Positions 35,116 through 44,427 of a stretch of 64,000 bases of DNA are shown piece after piece. Position numbers and translations under genes: made by a program. Origin of the DNA: Marinimicrobium sp038419845 (GTDB lineage Bacteria; Pseudomonadota; Gammaproteobacteria; Pseudomonadales; Cellvibrionaceae); contig NZ_JBCAQT010000001.1 in assembly GCF_038419845.1 (NCBI RefSeq), positions 186,001 to 250,000 of the forward strand. Direction: 5' to 3'. Within the stretch, counting starts at the first letter, position 1. Every line of letters starts with the position of its first letter. The notes below the pieces were generated by a model that was given only the letters and a program-made list of their open reading frames with translations, had not been told where the DNA came from and searched no databases.

Positions 35116-35976
35116 ATGGCTGGTGTGCGCGAGATTGTACTTACGTTCAGTTGTCAGGACGCCCAGGGCATAGTCGCCTCGGTGGCGAGCCTCTTTGCCG
35201 AGCGCGGCTTCAACATTCGCGAGTCGTCCCAGTTTGAGGATGTCACTCAGCGGCGCTTTTTCATGCGCACGGTGTTCGAATGCCCGGCCGACTGGCAGCT
35301 CGACGCGATCAAGGCGCTGTTTGCCCCGGTGGGGGAGCGGTATGCCATGGACTGGGCGATTTTTGATGTGGACTGCAAACCCCGGGTGCTGATCGCGGTG
35401 TCCCAGTGGGGCCACTGCCTGAACAGCCTGCTCAACAACTGGAAAAACGGCTCCCTGCCCATTGAGATTGTGGGCGTGGTGTCCAACCATGAGGTGATGC
35501 GGGATCTGACCGAGTGGTATCAGTTGCCGTTTCACTACCTGCCGGTCACCCGCGACACCAAACCCGAGCAGGAGGGGCAGATCTGGTCGATGATTGAAGA
35601 GCAGGACGTCGACTGCCTGGTGCTGGCCCGCTACATGCAGATTCTCTCGGACAATCTGTGTCGCAAGCTCAACGGCAAAGCCATCAATATTCACCACTCC
35701 TTTCTGCCGGGCTTCAAGGGCGCCCGGCCCTACCATCAGGCCTACGACCGGGGCGTGAAGCTCATTGGCGCCACGGCCCACTACGTGACGGCGGATCTGG
35801 ACGAGGGCCCGATCATCGAACAGTCGGTGGAGCGTGTGACGCATGTGAACCTGCCCGATGAAATGGCCGAAATCGGAAGGGATATCGAGGCGGTGGTGCT
35901 CAACCGGGCCGTGCGTTGGCACGCCGAGCACCGCGTGTTGCTCAATGGCAGCAAGACAGTGGTGTTCGCCCGCTAG
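35116..35976 (+). CDS. purU: Formyltetrahydrofolate deformylase
   Basis: A 286-residue cytoplasmic enzyme that hydrolyses 10-formyltetrahydrofolate to tetrahydrofolate and formate, balancing one-carbon pools. Residues 1-85 form an ACT regulatory domain (LTFSCQDAQGIVASVASLFA). The catalytic formyltransferase-fold domain shows R-Y-M-Q-I-L-S, N-I-H-H-S-F-L-P-G-F-K-G-A with the active-site His, and TADLDEGPIIEQ with the conserved Asp. Length and motifs are normal. It converges with the NapC/NirT cytochrome gene; the gap is 7 bp with no terminator. Confidence 0.94.
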   Translation: MAGVREIVLTFSCQDAQGIVASVASLFAERGFNIRESSQFEDVTQRRFFMRTVFECPADWQLDAIKALFAPVGERYAMDWAIFDVDCKPRVLIAVSQWGHCLNSLLNNWKNGSLPIEIVGVVSNHEVMRDLTEWYQLPFHYLPVTRDTKPEQEGQIWSMIEEQDVDCLVLARYMQILSDNLCRKLNGKAINIHHSFLPGFKGARPYHQAYDRGVKLIGATAHYVTADLDEGPIIEQSVERVTHVNLPDEMAEIGRDIEAVVLNRAVRWHAEHRVLLNGSKTVVFAR

Positions 35977-35983
35977 CGCGGCG

Positions 35984-36616
35984 TCACTCCTGTCGCGCCG
36001 ACACCTCCGGCAGGCTGTGGGCAATTCCCTGGTGGCAGTCGATGCAGGTGCGGCCGGTGGCTTCTCGATACTCCAGCGAGTGACGGCGTACCGCCTGTCG
36101 GTTCTGCAACGTCTCGGCCATGGCATCGTAGCTGTGGCAACTACGGCATTCGCGCGAATCCGTTGCCCGCATCCGCTCCCAAACGCGCTCGGCCATGGCA
36201 GGTTTGTGCGCGTTAAACTTCTCCTCGGTATCAATGCGGCCCAGAAAGTGTCCGGGCAGTTCGACCACAGTTGCTTTCATTTTGGCAGCCATTTTCGGGA
36301 AGAAAGCATTGGGCACATGGCAATCGGCGCAGGCGACCCTTACCCCGCTGCGGTTGTTGAAGTGGCTGCTGTTCTGATACTCCGTGAATACGAATTGCTC
36401 CATGCTGTGGCAGGAGGTACAGAACTCCAGGGTGTTGGTGGCTTTGACAGTGGCGTCAAAACTGATCCAGAAGCCGGCGCCGATCGCGAACGCCAGAAAA
36501 CCGCCTGCGGGAATACCAAACATAAACCAGCGCCGGGGGCGGGCCCACAGCCATCGGCCAAAACGTTTGCGCCTGCTTTGCTCGGGTGGCGGTGGAGGTT
36601 CGTTGTTTTCGCTCAT
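35984..36616 (-). CDS. NapC/NirT-family tetraheme cytochrome c
   Basis: A 210-residue inner-membrane-anchored quinol-oxidising cytochrome. One membrane helix (residues 32-53) is followed by a periplasmic domain with four CxxCH heme sites: C-T-S-C-H, C-A-D-C-H, C-R-S-C-H and C-I-D-C-H. The pattern T-L-E-F-C-T-S-C-H-S-M and VACADCHVPNAFF is typical of NapC, NirT and CymA, which take electrons from the quinol pool and hand them to periplasmic carriers. It follows the diheme cytochrome gene by 14 bp and lies beside mtrCAB, so a CymA-like role in feeding the outer-membrane conduit is likely but inferred. The ATG follows GGGGGA. Confidence 0.9.
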   Translation of the reverse strand: MSENNEPPPPPEQSRRKRFGRWLWARPRRWFMFGIPAGGFLAFAIGAGFWISFDATVKATNTLEFCTSCHSMEQFVFTEYQNSSHFNNRSGVRVACADCHVPNAFFPKMAAKMKATVVELPGHFLGRIDTEEKFNAHKPAMAERVWERMRATDSRECRSCHSYDAMAETLQNRQAVRRHSLEYREATGRTCIDCHQGIAHSLPEVSARQE

Positions 36617-36630
36617 GGTGTTGTCCCCCG

Positions 36631-37272
36631 CTACTGACCCTCACTGACGTAATACTCGGCCAGTGCTTTGATGTCGTCATCCGAGAGGTCGGATGTTGCT
36701 TCGGCCATTTTTTCTTCCTGCCAACGCTCGTCCGCCCGAAAGCTTTTCAATGTGCGAATCAGATAGGGCCGCCATTGGCCGGCCAGTATGCCCGCGTCAT
36801 CCAGCGCAAGACTGCCGCCCTCGGCGTGGCAGCGGTCGCAACTTTGCTCATGGATGGCCTTGCCGGTTTGCGCCAATGCCGCATCGACGGACTGTTCGGC
36901 ACTCTGATGAGGCAGTTTGGAAAAGTAGCCGGCGATTTTTGCTATGTCGTCATCGGACCAGTCGGCCGCCAGGGCACAGTGGTCGGGTTCAGGGGGCGGT
37001 TCCTCCCGTTGGCTGAACAGTTCGCCTGCACAGGGGCGCCCTTTATCCCGAAACAGAAAGAGCTGGTTTTCCAGAAAGAAAGCCGAGGCACCCGCGATAA
37101 TGGGAATATCACCGTCCTGGCTTATACCCTTTTCGCCATGACAACTGGCACAGGCTTCGGCTTCGGCAGGCGCTTCGGCCCACACTGAAGTTACGTTTGC
37201 CAATAGCAACGTCGCCAGCAGCCAGAATAAAACGCGGACTTGTCTGCGTGCGGCGGGGTGTGATGTGTGCAT
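36631..37272 (-). CDS. Periplasmic diheme cytochrome c (c4-like)
   Basis: A 213-residue exported protein with a signal peptide ending S-V-W-A-E. It carries two CxxCH sites, C-A-S-C-H-G in the first half and C-D-R-C-H-A in the second, each in a c-type fold of about 90 residues with a repeated D-D-I-x-x-(I/L)-A-x-Y-(F/Y) helix; this is the cytochrome c4 layout. It is the first gene of a two-gene unit with the NapC/NirT homologue and is divergent from mtrC, with a perfect Anr/FNR box between them. It could carry electrons across the periplasm. The ATG follows GGGAGG. Confidence 0.85.
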   Translation of the reverse strand: MHTSHPAARRQVRVLFWLLATLLLANVTSVWAEAPAEAEACASCHGEKGISQDGDIPIIAGASAFFLENQLFLFRDKGRPCAGELFSQREEPPPEPDHCALAADWSDDDIAKIAGYFSKLPHQSAEQSVDAALAQTGKAIHEQSCDRCHAEGGSLALDDAGILAGQWRPYLIRTLKSFRADERWQEEKMAEATSDLSDDDIKALAEYYVSEGQ

Positions 37273-37405
37273 GAAGACCTCCCATGAATGAATCCCTGGT
37301 CGTCCATGACTGTGCGTGATGGTTGGATGTGTTCTTTAACGAATAACACAAACCGGCGAACGTCATCGGATTTTTTCGGCGTTTTTTGCGGAATAGAGTG
37401 ATGGC

Positions 37406-37419
37406 TTGATCTATATCAA
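37406..37419. promoter_or_regulatory. Anr/FNR box in the divergent cytochrome/mtrC promoter region
   Basis: TTGATCTATATCAA is a perfect match to the TTGAT-N4-ATCAA consensus of FNR/Anr. It lies in the 300-bp region between the diheme cytochrome gene (minus) and mtrC (plus), about 140 and 160 bp from the two start codons. Oxygen-responsive control of the electron-transfer genes is the natural reading. Confidence 0.75.
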
Positions 37420-37572
37420 TAAAAGGGAGGGGCAGAGGGTACATTGTGTAGGGGACACGCGGTGTAAGTATGTGGTTTAGAGGTTAGAGGTACGCGGTTT
37501 CCGTGAGCGCTGGTCAGCCCGTTGTCGAGTTTCACCAGGGTTCCATTTGGATCAACACTGGGGGAAAGGATC

Positions 37573-39777
37573 ATGAATTCGGACCCATCTCGGTGCGCCC
37601 GCTTCTGGAGTGTGATGGTTGGCGCTTTGTTACTGCTTGGTTTGCTCGGGTGTGACGGCGATTCTGGCCCTGCGGGGGCGGCCGGTCCCCCGGGACCATC
37701 AGGGCCTCCGGGTGAGCCCGGACCCACGGGCGGCGGGGGCGCGGGCCCAGTCCCCACGGCCCTGCAGGTTGATATTACCGAGGTCAGCATTGAGGACTCG
37801 GTCGTGGTCGACTTCCTGGTGCTTGACCAGGACGGTTTTCCTTTTTCCCACCTGGAACAACTCAACTTCACAGTCGTCAAGCTGGTGCCGGGCACAGAGG
37901 GCAACAGCAGTGCCTGGCAAAGTTACATCAACCGCGAGGAAGCGCCGGGGGAGGGTCCCTGGCCCGGCACCGAGACGGTCATTCAGGCCACCACCGAGAG
38001 TAGCGGCGCGGGTTCTTTGGTCAGCCATGGTGATGGCAGTTACCGCTATACCTTTGGCACTGATCTCAATGCCGTCAGTGCGCCACTGGCGGTCGAGTAT
38101 GAACCGGAGTTGACTCACCGGGTGGGCCTGCAAGTGGGCGGTCGTTTTCGGGGGGAATCCCTGCCGGCGGCCAATGCGGTGTATACCTTTCAGCCCTCGA
38201 CCGGTCTGACTCCGGAGCAGGATATTGATCATCGTAAAATCGTTTCCCAGGAATCCTGCAACAGCTGTCACGGACAGGATCTGGCGATGCACGGTGGCGG
38301 TCGGGTCCATGTCGATTACTGCGTGACCTGCCACAACCCCGGAAGCACCGATGCCCAGAGCGGCCACTCCCTGGACTTCCGCCAGATGATTCACAAAATC
38401 CATATGGGTGAGCGTTTGCCCAGCGTTCAGAGTGGTGAAGACTATACCATCTGGGGATTTCGAAACTCGCCACACGCTTATGCCGACCTGGCCTTTCCTC
38501 AGGACCCGCGCAACTGTCTGACCTGTCATGATCCGGAGGATGAAGCCACGCCGCAGGCGATCAATATCGTCGAGAAGCCGAGCATGGAGTCCTGCGGTTC
38601 CTGCCATGACGATATTGATTTTGTGGCCGGGGAGGGCCATCCGGCCACGAACAATAGTGAGTGCACCATCTGCCATAAACCGGGCGGGTTTGCGGGTGAT
38701 GTGCTGGCCAGTCATGCCATACCGGGGCAGGTGGCGGCGCAGCGGTTTCACTTTAACCTGCTGGAGGTGATTGCCACCGGCCAGAATGAAATTCCGACCG
38801 TGACGTTTTCGATCACGGACCCCACCAATGATGATGCGCCCTACAATATTCTTGAAGATCCTGTGTTTGGGCCCGGTGCGAGTCTGTCGATCCGTATCGG
38901 TTGGGATACCCGGGATTACGTGCATGGACCAGCAGCGGGTTTGTCGGTGACCAATGTGCATCAGAATGCGACGGACAATAACGACGGCACCTTTACCATT
39001 TCGGCAACCGGCGCCTTGCCCGGAGATGCCACGGGTTCCGGTGTGGTGGGTATGGAAGGTCGGGCCGTTGATCCGGACGAGGGCTTCCGGATTCCGATTA
39101 CCGGGGCGGTGGAATATTTTGCCATTACCGATTCCGAACCGGTTCCACGCCGTCAGGTTGTGGAAACGCAAAAGTGCCAGGCGTGCCACAGTCGTAACGA
39201 TGCGTTGGCATTCCATGGCGGCCAGCGAACCGATGAAGTGCAGCTCTGTGCGATCTGCCACAATCCCAATACCACAGACCTGGCCCGACGCGGCGGGGAT
39301 ACCGTGGTGGAGGGTATTTCCATGCTGGATGGCTTGCCCGAGCAGTCAGTGCACTTCAAGTATATGATTCACGCCATTCACGGCTCTGCAGTTCGGGATG
39401 AGCCCTATGTGGCTTATGGCTTTGGCAATAACGCCCACGACTTCAGCGAGCTGCGTTATCCACGCGGCGCGGACGATTGTCTGGCCTGCCACACGGACGA
39501 TGGCTATCAGTTGCCATTGCCGGCCACGGCGCTGGGCACCACTCTGCTGACCGAGGGAAATCCCGCCGACCCGTCCGTGCACCTGAAAGTATCGGAGGCG
39601 AGCGCCGCTTGTGGCTCCTGCCACACGAATGACCTGGCGCAGACGCATATGATACTCAACGGGGGTGTGTTCGATCAGACCCAGGAAGTACTGGATGCCT
39701 CAGTGACCGAGACCTGTTCGGTGTGTCACGGGCCTGGCCAAATTGCCGACGTAGAACGTGTTCATGGTTTACGGTAA
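37573..39777 (+). CDS. OmcA/MtrC-family decaheme surface cytochrome
   Basis: A 734-residue lipoprotein with ten CxxCH sites between residues about 229 and 719 (C-N-S-C-H, C-V-T-C-H, C-L-T-C-H, C-G-S-C-H, C-T-I-C-H, C-Q-A-C-H, C-A-I-C-H, C-L-A-C-H, C-G-S-C-H, C-S-V-C-H). They are split into two pentaheme clusters flanking a beta-rich domain, the OmcA/MtrC design for passing electrons to minerals or other extracellular acceptors. The lipobox is L-L-G-C27, with Asp at +2, unusual for an outer-membrane lipoprotein. A collagen-like G-x-y run (G-P-P-G-P-S-G-P-P-G-E-P-G-P-T-G) follows the lipid anchor. The ATG at 37573 follows AAAGGA. The mtrA homologue overlaps its last 14 bp. Confidence 0.92.
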   Translation: MNSDPSRCARFWSVMVGALLLLGLLGCDGDSGPAGAAGPPGPSGPPGEPGPTGGGGAGPVPTALQVDITEVSIEDSVVVDFLVLDQDGFPFSHLEQLNFTVVKLVPGTEGNSSAWQSYINREEAPGEGPWPGTETVIQATTESSGAGSLVSHGDGSYRYTFGTDLNAVSAPLAVEYEPELTHRVGLQVGGRFRGESLPAANAVYTFQPSTGLTPEQDIDHRKIVSQESCNSCHGQDLAMHGGGRVHVDYCVTCHNPGSTDAQSGHSLDFRQMIHKIHMGERLPSVQSGEDYTIWGFRNSPHAYADLAFPQDPRNCLTCHDPEDEATPQAINIVEKPSMESCGSCHDDIDFVAGEGHPATNNSECTICHKPGGFAGDVLASHAIPGQVAAQRFHFNLLEVIATGQNEIPTVTFSITDPTNDDAPYNILEDPVFGPGASLSIRIGWDTRDYVHGPAAGLSVTNVHQNATDNNDGTFTISATGALPGDATGSGVVGMEGRAVDPDEGFRIPITGAVEYFAITDSEPVPRRQVVETQKCQACHSRNDALAFHGGQRTDEVQLCAICHNPNTTDLARRGGDTVVEGISMLDGLPEQSVHFKYMIHAIHGSAVRDEPYVAYGFGNNAHDFSELRYPRGADDCLACHTDDGYQLPLPATALGTTLLTEGNPADPSVHLKVSEASAACGSCHTNDLAQTHMILNGGVFDQTQEVLDASVTETCSVCHGPGQIADVERVHGLR

Positions 39778-40687
39778 AGCAACAATTGCTCTGGTTGCCC
39801 TGCTGGCAGGCGGGGCTCTGGCCCAGACCGATGTTCATGAGGCGCTGCCGGAGTTTTCCGATCAGGGGGCGGACACCTGCCTGCGTTGTCATAGTGGCGA
39901 CACTATCGAGGGCATTTTCAGCACACCCCACGCGGTGGCCAGCGACCCGGAGACGCCGTTTGCTCAGCAGCAGTGCGAAAGCTGTCACGGCCCGGGAGGC
40001 GACCATGCCGGCAGGCTGCGTCCGGGCCAGGAGCGGCCCGCTCCTCTGGCGTTTGCTCATCAGGGGAGCGCCAGTCGCGAACAGGAGGCGGCCATCTGTC
40101 TTGGGTGTCACCAGTCACAGGAGCGCAGCCACTGGCAGGGCAGTGTGCACGAGCGCCAGGGTGTCGGCTGCACGGACTGTCACTCGGTACACACCCCTCA
40201 CGACCCGGTGATGAATCGGCAGGAGCAGGCCGGCGTGTGCTTTGACTGCCATACCCGGGAGCGGGCGCAGAGCCTCCAGGCTTCGACGCACCCGATGCGT
40301 CAGGGCCAGATGGCCTGTACTGAATGTCACCAGCCGCACGGTACGCTGAACAATGCCATGCTGGTACGTGGGACACTCAATGAAACCTGTTTTGAGTGTC
40401 ATGCAGAGAAACGCGGGCCTTTTCTTTGGGAGCATGCGCCAGCGGCCGAGGATTGTGCCTCCTGTCATGTCCCTCACGGTTCCAATCACACTGCGCTGTT
40501 GCGCCGCCGGGCGCCACTGTTGTGTCAGGAGTGTCACTCGCGAGCCGGTCACCCCAGTATTGCCCAAACGGGGGAGCGCTTGCCGGAGGGGCGTCCGTCC
40601 GCCGCTTTGCTGGGCGGTAGCTGCACCAATTGCCACTCGCAGGTGCATGGCTCCAATCACCCCTCGGGCCGTAACCTGAGTCGTTAG
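39764..40687 (+). CDS. MtrA/DmsE-family periplasmic decaheme cytochrome
   Basis: A 307-residue exported protein with a signal peptide ending G-G-A-L-A-Q and ten CxxCH sites (C-L-R-C-H, C-E-S-C-H, C-L-G-C-H, C-T-D-C-H, C-F-D-C-H, C-T-E-C-H, C-F-E-C-H, C-A-S-C-H, C-Q-E-C-H, C-T-N-C-H). In Shewanella, MtrA threads through the MtrB barrel and carries electrons across the outer membrane. ATG at 39764 overlaps the end of the upstream gene; an in-frame GTG lies two codons earlier. The chain mtrC-mtrA-mtrB is tightly packed, so the three subunits are made together. Confidence 0.93.
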   Translation: MVYGKATIALVALLAGGALAQTDVHEALPEFSDQGADTCLRCHSGDTIEGIFSTPHAVASDPETPFAQQQCESCHGPGGDHAGRLRPGQERPAPLAFAHQGSASREQEAAICLGCHQSQERSHWQGSVHERQGVGCTDCHSVHTPHDPVMNRQEQAGVCFDCHTRERAQSLQASTHPMRQGQMACTECHQPHGTLNNAMLVRGTLNETCFECHAEKRGPFLWEHAPAAEDCASCHVPHGSNHTALLRRRAPLLCQECHSRAGHPSIAQTGERLPEGRPSAALLGGSCTNCHSQVHGSNHPSGRNLSR

Positions 40688-40703
40688 CGGGAGGTCATCG
40701 TCG

Positions 40704-42833
40704 ATGGAAACCGTCTGTTTTCGCCACCGCTCCGCACCTGTCTGGATGACGGGCTGCCTTATGGTGGCTATGAGCCTCGGCAGTCAGGACAGCCGTGCTC
40801 AGGGCTATTGGCCGGCCGCGGACACCGACGAGTGGGCCTGCCGCTTGTGTCCCGAACAGAGCCAGCGCGACGGGCGTGTCACCGCCGGGGTGGGGCATGT
40901 GTCCGACAGCTCCGCCAAGTTTGGTGATTACACCGGGCTGGATGAAAGCGGCCCCTATTGGTTGGGTGAGCTGGATGTCAGGACGCGCAACGGGGAGGGC
41001 TCCTATACTGAGGCACAGGTCGACAACCTTGGGCTCGACTCGCGTCAGGTGCGACTCTTGTACGGTGAGCAGGGACGCTACGACATCGGGTTTGAATACC
41101 AACAGATTCCCCACTTTGTGGCGGAGCAGGCGCAGACCCCTTTTCTCGGTGTCGGCACCCAGGTGTTGACCTTGCCGGCGAACTGGGAGCGAGCCTCCAC
41201 AACGCGGGGGATGAGTCAGCTCGACCCGAGCCTGAAGCGTTTTTCCCCGACGTTGGAGCGCGAGACTTACGGACTGAACGCGGGCGCCCGGCGCAACGAT
41301 CGTTGGGACTACAGCGTTGACTTTCGTCGCACCGAACAGCAGGGCACCAAGCTTCAGGGGGCCAGTTTCCTGAATACCGCTGTCGTCCTGCCCGTTACGG
41401 TCGATCGGGTGACCGAACGGATGGATGCGCGTCTTTCCTATCGGGAGGATCGTTGGTACCTGCAGGCGGCCTATTATGGTTCGCAGTTCGACAATAACGC
41501 CGATTCGGTGATCTGGGATAACCCCTTCAACTCTTTGGCTGAAGGCGGTGATCGCGGCCGTATGGCGCAAGAGCCCGGCAACGAATTTCATCAGCTGACG
41601 CTGTCCGGTCGCTGGCAACCGGGCCGCCTGTTGCAGACTTCAGGTAGACTCGCTGTGGGCCGCCTGCGGCAGGATGAATCGTTTCTGCCGGCGACCATCA
41701 ACCCACGGGTGGGCGCTATCAATCAGCCCGCTCTCAGCCTGGACGGTCGGGTCGATACGCTCAATGGCCAGGTGCGTGCGCTGATACAACCCTGGTCGGC
41801 GTTGAGTGTGGTGGCTGAACTGTATTATGACGATCGCGACAACCGGACTCCACGCTCCGAGTTTACCCCGGTGCGCTCGGATCTGGTGGTGGCCCCCACA
41901 CAGTTCAACCGGCCCTACAGTTTTGAACGCGCCGGTAGCAAGCTGCGCGCCGACCTCAAAGCGGGGAGTGGAACCACCGTCTCGGCGGGCCTGTCCCGGG
42001 AAACCATGGAACGCAGCTTTCAGGAAACGGAAAAGACCAGCACCACCGACTACTGGGGTGAAGTCCGCACCGCCGTGACCCAAACCCTGGATGTTCGGCT
42101 CAAGGGCGGGCAGGAGCGGCGGCGTTTTGTCGAGCACTACCGTCCTCTGGAAGACCTCGTTCCGGGGGAGAATCCCCTGTTGCGGCGCTATCATCTGGGC
42201 GAGCGCGATCGTGATCAGGTTCGTGCCAGTGTCGATTACTTACCACGGGACTGGATGACGCTCAGCGTCTCCCTGGATTACGCCAAGGACGATTATTTCA
42301 ACACCCGAATTGGTTTGACGGAGGCGCGCGAGCTGTCTCACAGCCTGGATATATCGGTGCGGCCAAAAGAGAATCTGTCAATCTATGCTTTCGCGACCCG
42401 TCAGCGAATCGACTCGGATCAAGCCGGTAGCGATAATTTTTCCACCCCTGACTGGACCGGCCACCAGCGAGACCGGGTGGATACGTTCGGTGTCGGCATT
42501 GAACGCGAAGCGCTGCTCGATGGGCTGGATGTGGGCCTGGATTATAGTCACTCCTTTGGCCGAGGGGAGATTGAAATGGAGTCCCGGGCCAGCGCAGCGC
42601 CTTTCCCTGACCTGAAGACCAACTTGAGCCGGGTGGAGCTCTTTGCCCGGTATCAGCTATCGGATCAAATATCTCTGGGGTTGAATTACGGCTATGAGCG
42701 CTACCGGAGTGACGACTTTTTTATCGACCAGGTGACGCCGGATACGGTGGCCAACCTGCTCAGCACGGGCCATCAAAGTCCACGCTATTCGGTGCAGGTG
42801 GGAAGTGTCAGTGTGACCTACCAGTTCTGGTAG
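40704..42833 (+). CDS. MtrB/PioB-family outer-membrane barrel
   Basis: A 709-residue exported beta-barrel. A signal peptide (ending S-R-A-Q-G after a longer leader) is followed by a CxxC pair, C-R-L-C-P-E, near the mature N-terminus; this pair is a hallmark of MtrB proteins and marks functional electron-conduit barrels. The rest consists of repeated amphipathic strands and ends VSVTYQFW, with a terminal aromatic residue for BAM recognition. MtrB forms the sheath through which the decaheme MtrA crosses the outer membrane to contact MtrC. The ATG follows GGGAGG. It completes the three-gene conduit cluster. Confidence 0.92.
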   Translation: METVCFRHRSAPVWMTGCLMVAMSLGSQDSRAQGYWPAADTDEWACRLCPEQSQRDGRVTAGVGHVSDSSAKFGDYTGLDESGPYWLGELDVRTRNGEGSYTEAQVDNLGLDSRQVRLLYGEQGRYDIGFEYQQIPHFVAEQAQTPFLGVGTQVLTLPANWERASTTRGMSQLDPSLKRFSPTLERETYGLNAGARRNDRWDYSVDFRRTEQQGTKLQGASFLNTAVVLPVTVDRVTERMDARLSYREDRWYLQAAYYGSQFDNNADSVIWDNPFNSLAEGGDRGRMAQEPGNEFHQLTLSGRWQPGRLLQTSGRLAVGRLRQDESFLPATINPRVGAINQPALSLDGRVDTLNGQVRALIQPWSALSVVAELYYDDRDNRTPRSEFTPVRSDLVVAPTQFNRPYSFERAGSKLRADLKAGSGTTVSAGLSRETMERSFQETEKTSTTDYWGEVRTAVTQTLDVRLKGGQERRRFVEHYRPLEDLVPGENPLLRRYHLGERDRDQVRASVDYLPRDWMTLSVSLDYAKDDYFNTRIGLTEARELSHSLDISVRPKENLSIYAFATRQRIDSDQAGSDNFSTPDWTGHQRDRVDTFGVGIEREALLDGLDVGLDYSHSFGRGEIEMESRASAAPFPDLKTNLSRVELFARYQLSDQISLGLNYGYERYRSDDFFIDQVTPDTVANLLSTGHQSPRYSVQVGSVSVTYQFW

Positions 42834-42966
42834 TTCCCCTTTATCACGCTGACAAAAGTACCCCGCTGCACCATCCTGTACGTGTAGTGCGCGCGCGGTC
42901 GGACTTGTGAAGTGAACCTCCATCCGCTACCGTTGCCCTTTTTCCCTGACCCTCAGAACGATAATA

Positions 42967-43872
42967 ATGATGCGATTTCTTCAGACGACATTGGTTGCGC
43001 TCTTCATCTTCAGCGTTGGTGCCAGTTCTGGCTGGTGTGCGGAGGAGGCGCCGGTGATGGACGTCAGGTACTGGGACAGTACCAAAGGCCGATTCAACTA
43101 CGAGTATGAATTGCTGCGACTGGCACTTGAGAAAACCGTTGAGGACTATCCTGCCTATCGCCTGAGCCACCACAATGAAAATTTGGGCTCGTCACGTGGG
43201 CGGCGTGTCCTCGCTGAAGGGCGAAAGATCAACGTGTATGCAGCACCCGCACGGGAGAAGTTGGGCGCGCTGGAAGCGCAGATTCACTCAGTCCCGATTC
43301 CGATTCTGGGCGGCTTGATGGGCTACCGTCAGCTGATTGTCCGTGAAAACGCCTTGCCTGCGATGGCCACTATTACTTCCGAAGACGAATTGCAAAAGTT
43401 GACGGTAGGGCAGGGGCAGCACTGGCCGGACGTGGCCATTTTTCGCCGCAACGGCTATCCGGTGAACGATAGCGGTCGCTTAAGCAGTTTGTTTTCCATG
43501 TTGGAGCAGCAGCGTTTCGATTACCTGTCTCTGGGCGTCATTGAAGCGAACCGAGAGCTGGCTGTTCATCAGCCGAAGGGCGGTAACCTGGCGGTGGTTC
43601 CTGATCTTTACCTTTATTACCCTCTGCCGGTGGTTTTTCATGTCAGTGTCTCTTCGGATCTCCTGGCCGAGCGGTTGGAGGCGGGGCTACGTCGAGCTCT
43701 GAATGATGGTTCCATGGAAGCGTTGTTCAGGGCCCACTTTGCTGAAGCACTGGCTGCCATCCACCAGGAAGGCCGGCGGTTGTTTGTTCTGGATGCGCCG
43801 TTGCCCGACCTGGACTGGGTGCCCCAGTCTGAGTTTCCTCCACTTATGCGACTTAAGGGTGCCGATCGGTAA
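42967..43872 (+). CDS. Periplasmic solute-binding-protein-like protein
   Basis: A 301-residue exported protein with a signal peptide ending G-W-C-A-E. The layout resembles family 3 extracellular solute-binding proteins: an opening V-M-D-V-R-Y-W-D strand, a middle L-G-G-L-M-G-Y-R-Q-L-I segment and a C-terminal LAERLEAGLRRALNDGSMEA stretch like the helix closing these folds. No ABC-transporter partner is nearby, and some stand-alone members are sensors or have lost transport. It may be cotranscribed with mtrB (133-bp gap), but a role in electron transfer is not supported by sequence. The start could be either of two tandem ATG codons at 42967 or 42970. Confidence 0.6.
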   Translation: MMRFLQTTLVALFIFSVGASSGWCAEEAPVMDVRYWDSTKGRFNYEYELLRLALEKTVEDYPAYRLSHHNENLGSSRGRRVLAEGRKINVYAAPAREKLGALEAQIHSVPIPILGGLMGYRQLIVRENALPAMATITSEDELQKLTVGQGQHWPDVAIFRRNGYPVNDSGRLSSLFSMLEQQRFDYLSLGVIEANRELAVHQPKGGNLAVVPDLYLYYPLPVVFHVSVSSDLLAERLEAGLRRALNDGSMEALFRAHFAEALAAIHQEGRRLFVLDAPLPDLDWVPQSEFPPLMRLKGADR

Positions 43873-44007
43873 ACGGCTCGACATTCGCAACAGCGAAGTT
43901 ACGTACGAGCGGGATGCATTGCGCCCGAGCCTTTCGTTGAGGCGCCTGTGCAGAGTGGGCCGGGATGTGTAAAGATGGCACAACTGCCTACTCAAAAGGA
44001 GCGAGCG

Positions 44008-44424
44008 ATGTATCGACTGATGTTTACCGGGGACCTGATCACCGGGTTTCAGCGCCAGGAGACCCTCGACAAGCTGGCGAGCTTGCTGGAGACCTCTCCC
44101 GACCAGGTCAGAGAAACGCTGTTCACCGGTCAGCCCGTGGAGTTCAGACAGGTGGATGACAAGGCCGAGGCCGACCAGTGGCGCCGCAGCTTTGCCGACG
44201 CCGGCGCCGTGCTGATTGTTCTGCCCGGCGACGAAGACACCCCCGGCGGCTCCCGCTACGCCGGCGCGGACCCGGCGAGCACCAATGTCGAAGACCCCAC
44301 CCCCGCCTCGGTCACCGCCCGCCTGCCCGGCGTACGCCGGCGCAACAATGCCTACCTGATGCTGGGCGTGATCGCACTGGTGCTGGCCGTGGTCATCATC
44401 GTGGCGTCCTGGCTGTTCACATGA
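44008..44424 (+). CDS. Small C-terminally anchored membrane protein, unrecognised
   Basis: A 138-residue protein. Residues 1-75 form a compact charged domain starting MYRLMFTGDLITGFQRQETL, with helices like D-K-L-A-S-L-L-E-T-S-P-D-Q-V; the pattern suggests a small cytoplasmic alpha/beta module. A variable linker (80-112) leads to a single C-terminal membrane helix (YLMLGVIALVLAVVIIVASW). The ATG at 44008 is chosen for its AAAGGAG ribosome site. The family is not recognised by me. It is followed by a large inverted repeat that probably ends its transcript. Confidence 0.5.
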   Translation: MYRLMFTGDLITGFQRQETLDKLASLLETSPDQVRETLFTGQPVEFRQVDDKAEADQWRRSFADAGAVLIVLPGDEDTPGGSRYAGADPASTNVEDPTPASVTARLPGVRRRNNAYLMLGVIALVLAVVIIVASWLFT

Positions 44425-44427
44425 ACG

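Noticed and set aside
37699..39261. Minus-strand open frame of about 520 codons opposite the mtrC homologue
   Set aside because: The other strand has ten heme motifs in frame, so this is a shadow.
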